Source of the DNA: Streptomyces katrae
GTDB taxonomy: Bacteria; Actinomycetota; Actinomycetes; Streptomycetales; Streptomycetaceae
Assembly: GCF_002028425.1 (NCBI RefSeq)
Contig: NZ_CP020042.1
Location: 1,178,001 to 1,242,000 of the forward strand
Direction of reading: 5' to 3'
DNA length: 64,000 nt
The number at the start of each line of letters is the position of its first letter. The stretch's first letter is position 1. The notes under the pieces were generated by a model. It ran no database searches. It was not told the DNA's origin and saw nothing but the letters and a program-made list of their open reading frames with translations. Made by a program: the position numbers and the translations under genes. Below are positions 59,626-64,000 of the stretch, in pieces.

Positions 59626-60849
59626 TCAGACCCCGGCTGCCTTGCGCAGGGCGTGCACGCGGTCGGTGCGCTCCCAGGTGAAGTCGGGGAGCTCGCGGCC
59701 GAAGTGGCCGTAGGCGGCGGTCTGCGCGTAGATGGGCCGCAGCAGGTCGAGGTCGCGGACGATGGCGGCCGGGCGGAGGTCGAAGACGGCGGAGACCGCC
59801 TCCTGGATCCGCTCGTCGGGCAGGGAGCCGGTGCCGAAGGTCTCGACGAACAGGCCGACGGGCTCGGCCTTGCCGATCGCGTACGCGACCTGGACCTCGC
59901 AGCGGGCCGCGAGGCCGGCGGCGACGACGTTCTTGGCGACCCAGCGCATGGCGTACGCGGCGGAGCGGTCGACCTTCGACGGGTCCTTGCCGGAGAAGGC
60001 GCCGCCGCCGTGGCGGGCCATGCCGCCGTAGGTGTCGATGATGATCTTGCGGCCGGTGAGGCCGGCGTCGCCCATCGGGCCGCCGATCTCGAAACGCCCG
60101 GTCGGGTTCACCAGCAGCCGGTAGCCCTCGGTGTCCAGCTTGATGCCGTCCTCGGCGAGCTGGGCGAGGACGTGCTCGACCACGTGGTCGCGGACGTCCG
60201 GGGTGAGCAGGCCCTCCAGGTCGATGTCCGCGGCGTGCTGCGTGGAGACGACCACGGTGTCGAGGCGGACCGCACGGTTGCCGTCGTACTCGATGGTGAC
60301 CTGGGTCTTGCCGTCGGGGCGCAGGTACGGGACCGTGCCCTCCTTGCGGACCTGGGTCAGGCGGCGGGAGAGCCGGTGCGCGAGGTGGATCGGCAGCGGC
60401 ATCAGCTCGGGGGTCTCGTCGCAGGCGTAGCCGAACATCAGGCCCTGGTCGCCCGCGCCCTGCCGGTCGAGCTCGTCACCCTTTCCACCTGTGGCGGCCC
60501 CCTCGACCCGGGACTCGTAGGCCGTGTCGACGCCCTGGGCGATGTCCGGGGACTGGGCGCCGATGGACACCGAGACGCCGCAGGAGGCGCCGTCGAAGCC
60601 CTTCTTCGAGGAGTCGTAGCCGATGTCGAGGATGGCTCCGCGGACGAGTTCGGCGATCGGCGCGTAGGCGGTGGTCGTGACCTCGCCGGCGATGTGGACC
60701 TGGCCGGTGGTGATCAGGGTCTCCACGGCGACGCGGCTGGCCGGGTCCTCGCGCAGCAGGGCGTCGAGGATGGTGTCGCTGACCCGGTCGGCGATCTTGT
60801 CGGGGTGGCCCTCGGTGACCGATTCGGAGGTGAACAGGCGCTTGCTCAT
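59626..60849 (-). CDS. metK: S-adenosylmethionine synthetase
   Basis: The protein has 407 residues; the ATG overlaps the stop of the AcpS-ACP gene (ATGA). Seen: [74 protein letters not shown] and [14 protein letters not shown]. Known: these loops bind ATP, methionine and the metals; the enzyme makes SAM. All catalytic motifs are intact. It should be a second copy dedicated to the cluster, since a housekeeping metK lies elsewhere in streptomycetes. Confidence 0.97.
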   Translation of the reverse strand: MSKRLFTSESVTEGHPDKIADRVSDTILDALLREDPASRVAVETLITTGQVHIAGEVTTTAYAPIAELVRGAILDIGYDSSKKGFDGASCGVSVSIGAQSPDIAQGVDTAYESRVEGAATGGKGDELDRQGAGDQGLMFGYACDETPELMPLPIHLAHRLSRRLTQVRKEGTVPYLRPDGKTQVTIEYDGNRAVRLDTVVVSTQHAADIDLEGLLTPDVRDHVVEHVLAQLAEDGIKLDTEGYRLLVNPTGRFEIGGPMGDAGLTGRKIIIDTYGGMARHGGGAFSGKDPSKVDRSAAYAMRWVAKNVVAAGLAARCEVQVAYAIGKAEPVGLFVETFGTGSLPDERIQEAVSAVFDLRPAAIVRDLDLLRPIYAQTAAYGHFGRELPDFTWERTDRVHALRKAAGV

Positions 60850-61091
60850 GCCTTCACCTCGGCGGAGAAGAAGTGGGTGGCGATGGCGTCGAGGGTGCGG
60901 ATCTCGTCGACCTCGAGGGTCTCCATCTGGATGGAGCGGCCGCTGTGCTGTTCGAGCAGGAAGACGAACTCGACGAAGGACAGGGAGTCGATCAGCCGGT
61001 TCTCGATGAGGTCCAGGTCGGAAGCGATGTCGTCCAGCTCCTCGTGGCGGGCGAGGAGCCAGTTCTTCACGAGCTGCAGGCCTTCGGACAT
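60846..61091 (-). CDS. Acyl carrier protein from an internal start of the AcpS-ACP gene
   Basis: The protein has 81 residues starting at the ATG at 61091, preceded by AAGGAGA at six to seven bases, better than the site of the full-length product. Seen: an ACP fold ([46 protein letters not shown]) with Ser36. Known: the aaRS-like ligase next door belongs to a family that loads amino acids onto such small carriers. Both this product and the fusion may be made; relative amounts cannot be judged. Confidence 0.65.
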   Translation of the reverse strand: MSEGLQLVKNWLLARHEELDDIASDLDLIENRLIDSLSFVEFVFLLEQHSGRSIQMETLEVDEIRTLDAIATHFFSAEVKA

Positions 61092-61610
61092 GGTGTCTCT
61101 CCTTGGAGTGCTGTGTTCGGGTTGCGGGGTGTGCGCGGACCCGGCGGCCGGGTCCGGGAGTGCGGGCGGTGGGGGTGGCTCCGGCGGGCCGGGGTCCACC
61201 AGCGGGGCGGCGACCGCCACCGCGTAGTCCACGTCGTGGCTGATGGTGACGGTGATGCCGGAGATGCCGGAGTCGGCTGCCATGCCGGCGGCCGCCCCGC
61301 GGAGTTCCACGAGGGGCCAGCCGCCCTCGGAGCGCCGTACGACGATGTCCCGCCAGGGCAGGACCACGGCCCCGACGCGGAGGGTCTTGAAGGCCGCCTC
61401 CTTGGCCGCGATCCGTCCGCACAGGCTCAGCACGTCGAGCCGGGCGGAGGTGTGGCAGTCGGCGAGTTCGCCGGGGGTGAGCATGCGCTGGAAGAAGTCC
61501 TCGCCGTATGCGGCGAGCAGCCGGCGGACACGGTGGACGGACACGATGTCCATGCCGAGGTTCGCCCAGCCCAGGCCGCCCGCCGGCGGGGCGACGGGTC
61601 GGGTCTGCAC
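60846..61610 (-). CDS. AcpS-type phosphopantetheinyl transferase fused to an acyl carrier protein
   Basis: The protein has 254 residues with a GTG start one base after the ligase stop. Seen: an AcpS domain (about 17-140) with [10 protein letters not shown] (Asp21), [23 protein letters not shown] (Glu71) and ITISH-like [16 protein letters not shown] Pro-rich linker ([16 protein letters not shown]) follows, then an ACP (174-254) with the attachment Ser209 in [12 protein letters not shown]. Known: AcpS loads 4'-phosphopantetheine on ACPs. No stop separates the two parts, so the fusion is a real reading frame, yet a strong ribosome binding site lies before the internal Met174. Inferred: a carrier that is activated in cis plus free ACP. 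Confidence 0.85.
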   Translation of the reverse strand: MQTRPVAPPAGGLGWANLGMDIVSVHRVRRLLAAYGEDFFQRMLTPGELADCHTSARLDVLSLCGRIAAKEAAFKTLRVGAVVLPWRDIVVRRSEGGWPLVELRGAAAGMAADSGISGITVTISHDVDYAVAVAAPLVDPGPPEPPPPPALPDPAAGSAHTPQPEHSTPRRDTMSEGLQLVKNWLLARHEELDDIASDLDLIENRLIDSLSFVEFVFLLEQHSGRSIQMETLEVDEIRTLDAIATHFFSAEVKA

Positions 61611-61611
61611 G

Positions 61612-62478
61612 TCAGATCGCCGGCCCCGCCGCGTTCGCGCTCAGGACGGCGGCGGTCGCCGCGCCCCAGCTGCCGTGGCGGCGGGTGAGCGCGGACAGCC
61701 AGCGCTCGAGGCCGAAGGCGACGCAGCTGGTGAAGGCCGGGCCCGCGCCGGAGGCGAGGGGGATGTCGCAGCGGTCGCCGAAGAAGTTGCGGTGCGTGTT
61801 GACGGAGGCGATCGCGAGGTCCTCGTACAGGAACTCGTGCTTGACCGGGGTCAGCCTCTGGAGCACCGCCTTGGAGCTGCCCTTGTCGAAGAAGGGGTCG
61901 CAGGCGGCCTCCTTCGTCAGCGGCAGGTCCAGGGCCTCCGCGAAGGCGTGGATGCGCCGGGTGAAGCGGGCCAGGTGCTCCTCGGCGTGCTCGCGGGTGC
62001 CGATGGCGACGATCTCCCGCATGCGGAAGCCGAGCTGGCGGCGCAGGCCCTCGTAGTGCGCTTCCTTGCGGAAGCACCAGCCGACCACGGTGACGAGTTC
62101 GTCGTCGGCGGCCGGGCGGCCCTGGTGGTCGATGTAGACGGCGTAGCAGGAGGCGGAGGGCAGGCCGAGGGCGGCCGGCTCCAGCGCGTCGCAGGGGAAG
62201 CAGCCGGTGTCGGTACAGAACTCGCTGGTCTCCCGGACGTCCAGGTTCAGCGGGGCGGCGACGACGGCCTGGTGGGGGAAGTTGTCGTAGTAGTCGAGCC
62301 GGGCCAGGTCGGCGGCCGGGAGCAGCGGGGGCATGGTCATCGAGCGGGCCCCGGCGTGCACCCCCCAGCTCTCGAAGGTGTCGTCGAGGAGCCGCAGCAG
62401 GGCGGTGCCCTCGGGGCCGAGCGACGGCAGGCCCCGGGTCTCGGTGGTGGTGGGTGTCTTGACGGTCGTGACGCTCAT
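61612..62478 (-). CDS. Class II aaRS-like amino acid:[carrier protein] ligase
   Basis: The protein has 288 residues, about the length of seryl-tRNA synthetase-like ligases without a tRNA-binding arm. Seen: a zinc-site stretch TGCFPCDALEPAALGL and CYAVY, motif 2 as CFRKEAHYEGLRRQLGFRMR, EIVAIGTREHAEEH, and motif 3 GPAFTSCVAFGLERWLSALT. Known: aa:CP ligases (SerRS homologues) adenylate Gly or Ala and transfer it to the phosphopantetheine of a carrier protein. The next gene encodes the carrier and its activating enzyme, which fits exactly. Inferred: it feeds one amino acid into the pathway as a thioester. Specificity unknown. Confidence 0.85.
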   Translation of the reverse strand: MSVTTVKTPTTTETRGLPSLGPEGTALLRLLDDTFESWGVHAGARSMTMPPLLPAADLARLDYYDNFPHQAVVAAPLNLDVRETSEFCTDTGCFPCDALEPAALGLPSASCYAVYIDHQGRPAADDELVTVVGWCFRKEAHYEGLRRQLGFRMREIVAIGTREHAEEHLARFTRRIHAFAEALDLPLTKEAACDPFFDKGSSKAVLQRLTPVKHEFLYEDLAIASVNTHRNFFGDRCDIPLASGAGPAFTSCVAFGLERWLSALTRRHGSWGAATAAVLSANAAGPAI

Positions 62479-62512
62479 GGGGGTGTCACCTCTCGGGCGG
62501 CGGTGGGCCCTC

Positions 62513-63406
62513 TCAGACGACGGGCAGGACGTCGTCCGTGAAGATCCCGGTCTTCAGGAAGAAGCCGAGCGGCTTGCGGATGGCCTTGCGCTCGTGGGGG
62601 CGGCGCCGTTCGTCGGCGACGAGCGCGTTGCGCAGGCCGATCGGGTCGGCGATGCCTGCGTCCCGGTACACGTGGGGGTTGTAGAGGGAGTTGATGCTGT
62701 AGACCACGTAGCGCTTGAGGTAGGCCTCGACCTCGGCGACGCGGGCGGCGGGGACGGCCTCCTTCATGCGGGTGAACAGGAGGGAGACCAGCTCGCGGCC
62801 GAAGGCGATGTGGCGGGACTCGTCCTGGTGGTGGATGCGGTTGACCTCGCGGATGGTGTGGCACAGCGACTCGTCGCGCGCCATCCGCGTGTTGTAGTGG
62901 TCGACCAGCTCCTCGAAGAACAGGATCCGGGAGAAGACGAGGAAGTTCTCGACCTCCGGTTCCCAGGCGGAGTCGGCGCGCAGGGCGGTGGAGCCGTAGA
63001 TCTTGTCGCCGTAGCGGCGGCAGAACTCGGCGAAGAACCACATGTGCTCGTTCTCCTCACCGATGAAGTGGTGGAAGAAGTCCGAGGGCACCTCGAAGCC
63101 GGGCATGTGGATGCGGCCGACGACCTCGATGAGCAGTTCGCGGATGCCGTGCACGTTGAGGCTGTAGAAGTTGATGCTCTCCCACTTCGAGAGGCGCTGG
63201 AGGGTTTCCTCGCCGAGCTCGTCGTAGAAGGGGGTGCCGTAGACGGTGAGCAGCTCGGGGGTCATCCACATGCGGCCCTCGTCCAGCTTCTCGGGCCAGT
63301 CGAACTGCTGGTACGGGTTGTAGTACTCCTCGATGGAGCGGGAGCTCAGGCGTTCCAGGACTTCCAGGAACCGGTCGTTGACGGGCAGGGGGGCGCTGAC
63401 GCCCAT
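62513..63406 (-). CDS. AurF-like non-haem di-iron oxygenase
   Basis: The protein has 297 residues with GAGGAG five bases before the ATG. Seen: Glu76 in SKWESINF, Glu118 and His121 in GEENEHMW, a Glu at 165/166 in LFFEELVDHYN, and His192, Glu196 and His199 in RIHHQDESRHIAFG. This reproduces the seven-ligand set of AurF. Known: AurF and CmlI oxidise aryl amines to nitro groups, and relatives act on ACP-bound substrates or hydrazines. Inferred: N-oxygenation (or C-hydroxylation) of the amino acid held on the neighbouring carrier protein. It lies 34 bp upstream of the ligase gene in the operon. Confidence 0.88.
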   Translation of the reverse strand: MGVSAPLPVNDRFLEVLERLSSRSIEEYYNPYQQFDWPEKLDEGRMWMTPELLTVYGTPFYDELGEETLQRLSKWESINFYSLNVHGIRELLIEVVGRIHMPGFEVPSDFFHHFIGEENEHMWFFAEFCRRYGDKIYGSTALRADSAWEPEVENFLVFSRILFFEELVDHYNTRMARDESLCHTIREVNRIHHQDESRHIAFGRELVSLLFTRMKEAVPAARVAEVEAYLKRYVVYSINSLYNPHVYRDAGIADPIGLRNALVADERRRPHERKAIRKPLGFFLKTGIFTDDVLPVV

Positions 63407-63471
63407 GGTGACTCCTCGTCGGTGGTGGTGGGGCGGGGGCGTGCGGGCCCCGGGGCCGGTGGGGCCGGGCG

Positions 63472-64000
63472 CTACGGGCGGACCTCGTAGACCGCGTTGA
63501 CCGGGGTCTCGGTCGCACGGCGCCAGCGGGTGAAGCCGGCCTCTTCGGCGATGGCGCGGAAGGCCTGCTCGCCGGAGTGGTTGCCGAGCGCGTGGGGGCC
63601 GCGCTGGGCGACGGCCACGGGCAGGCACATCACGGCGGAGAGGGCCATGAACATGCGGGCGGCGGGGGTCTGGGTGTCGATGTCGTCGGGCGACACGTTG
63701 GACTCGACGAGCATCCAGGTGCCGTCGGCGTCCAGGGACTTGTGCACGTGCTGGGCGGCGGAGACCGGGTCGCCCATGTCGTGCAGGGCGTTGAAGAAGG
63801 TGACCAGGTCGTAGCCGGAGCCGGGGTAGTCGTCGGCGGAGGCGACGTCGAAGACCACGCGGTCGGAGAGGCCGGCCTCGTCGGCGAGCTGGCGGGCGAG
63901 GGAGATGGCCTCTTCGGAGTAGTCGAAGCCGTGGACGGTCGCCTGCGGGAAGGCCTTGGCGATGAGCAGCGTGGTGTGGCCGACGCCGCAGCCGACGTCG
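63472..64000 (-). CDS. Class I SAM-dependent methyltransferase, 5' partial
   Basis: Runs off the right edge, so the N terminus is outside the window. Seen: SAM motif DVGCGVGHTTLLIAKAFP directly at the edge, acidic end of strand 2 (HGFDYSEEAI), strand 4 as YDLVTFFNALHDMGDPV, and DADGTWMLVESNVSPDD. Known: resembles the Rv2258c/O-methyltransferase-like group, which usually also has an N-terminal winged helix. It is the first visible gene of the minus-strand operon and a likely consumer of the SAM made by metK downstream. Confidence 0.85.
   Translation of the reverse strand, partial: DVGCGVGHTTLLIAKAFPQATVHGFDYSEEAISLARQLADEAGLSDRVVFDVASADDYPGSGYDLVTFFNALHDMGDPVSAAQHVHKSLDADGTWMLVESNVSPDDIDTQTPAARMFMALSAVMCLPVAVAQRGPHALGNHSGEQAFRAIAEEAGFTRWRRATETPVNAVYEVRP

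Overview
The window is high-GC actinobacterial chromosome, almost certainly Streptomyces or a close relative. The signs are strong G/C third-position bias, many GTG and a few TTG starts, rare TTA (bldA-type) leucine codons, and typical families (PadR, XRE/ImmA, CsoR, tripeptidyl aminopeptidases, ricin-type lectin). No rRNA, tRNA or CRISPR array was seen. Calls come from reading the sequence and from knowledge of the families; no database search was run.

Layout, left to right. 1-1.2 kb: end of a LigD polymerase-domain gene coupled to an endonuclease III-like gene. 1.3-16.7 kb: mostly ordinary genes: FKBP, a DUF4246 putative oxygenase, a Tat-exported purple-acid-phosphatase-like enzyme with a TTA codon, a xanthine dehydrogenase operon (xdhA-xdhB-xdhC), two tandem secreted peptidases, and a PadR/acyl-CoA dehydrogenase operon with a clear operator. 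16.7-21.5 kb: a mobile-element zone holding an internally deleted IS701-family element with CTAG target duplications, remnants of a DNA ligase, an ISKra4 and an IS5 element, and a nearly complete IS5-family element. Embedded in it are a secreted lectin and a two-component system whose regulator carries a TTA codon. 21.6-24.9 kb: TetR, a MAB_1171c-like membrane protein, and an XRE regulator coupled to an ImmA/IrrE protease. 24.9-32.1 kb: a small biosynthetic locus built around one large ketosynthase-ACP-alpha-oxoamine synthase protein, a reductase, and a frameshifted UvrA-like ABC protein. 32-43 kb: recQ, furA/katG, and a copper island (two csoR, copZ, copA, a secreted copper-site protein, four CsoR-type boxes) ending in a BlaI/M56 pair.

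43-64 kb looks like a specialised-metabolite region. A minus-strand operon running in from the right edge encodes a methyltransferase, an AurF-like di-iron oxygenase, a class II aaRS-like amino acid:carrier-protein ligase, an AcpS-ACP fusion, a full S-adenosylmethionine regeneration set (MetK, SAH hydrolase, adenosine kinase, MetH) and a DinB/maleylpyruvate isomerase-like protein. Beside it lie paralogues that resemble parts of the mycothiol pathway: an MshA-like glycosyltransferase, a MetRS-like protein with a ruined KMSKS loop, an asparagine synthetase-like amidotransferase with an altered PP-loop, and a PIG-L deacetylase. A near-perfect 32-bp palindrome lies between the last two. The glycosyltransferase gene is followed by a 23-codon open reading frame with a strong ribosome binding site, its own U-rich terminator, and a convergent LuxR-type regulator gene. 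This is the best candidate for an undescribed system. One reading is carrier-protein-bound amino acid chemistry with N-oxygenation and several methylations, joined to a pseudodisaccharide or peptide scaffold. That product logic is inference.
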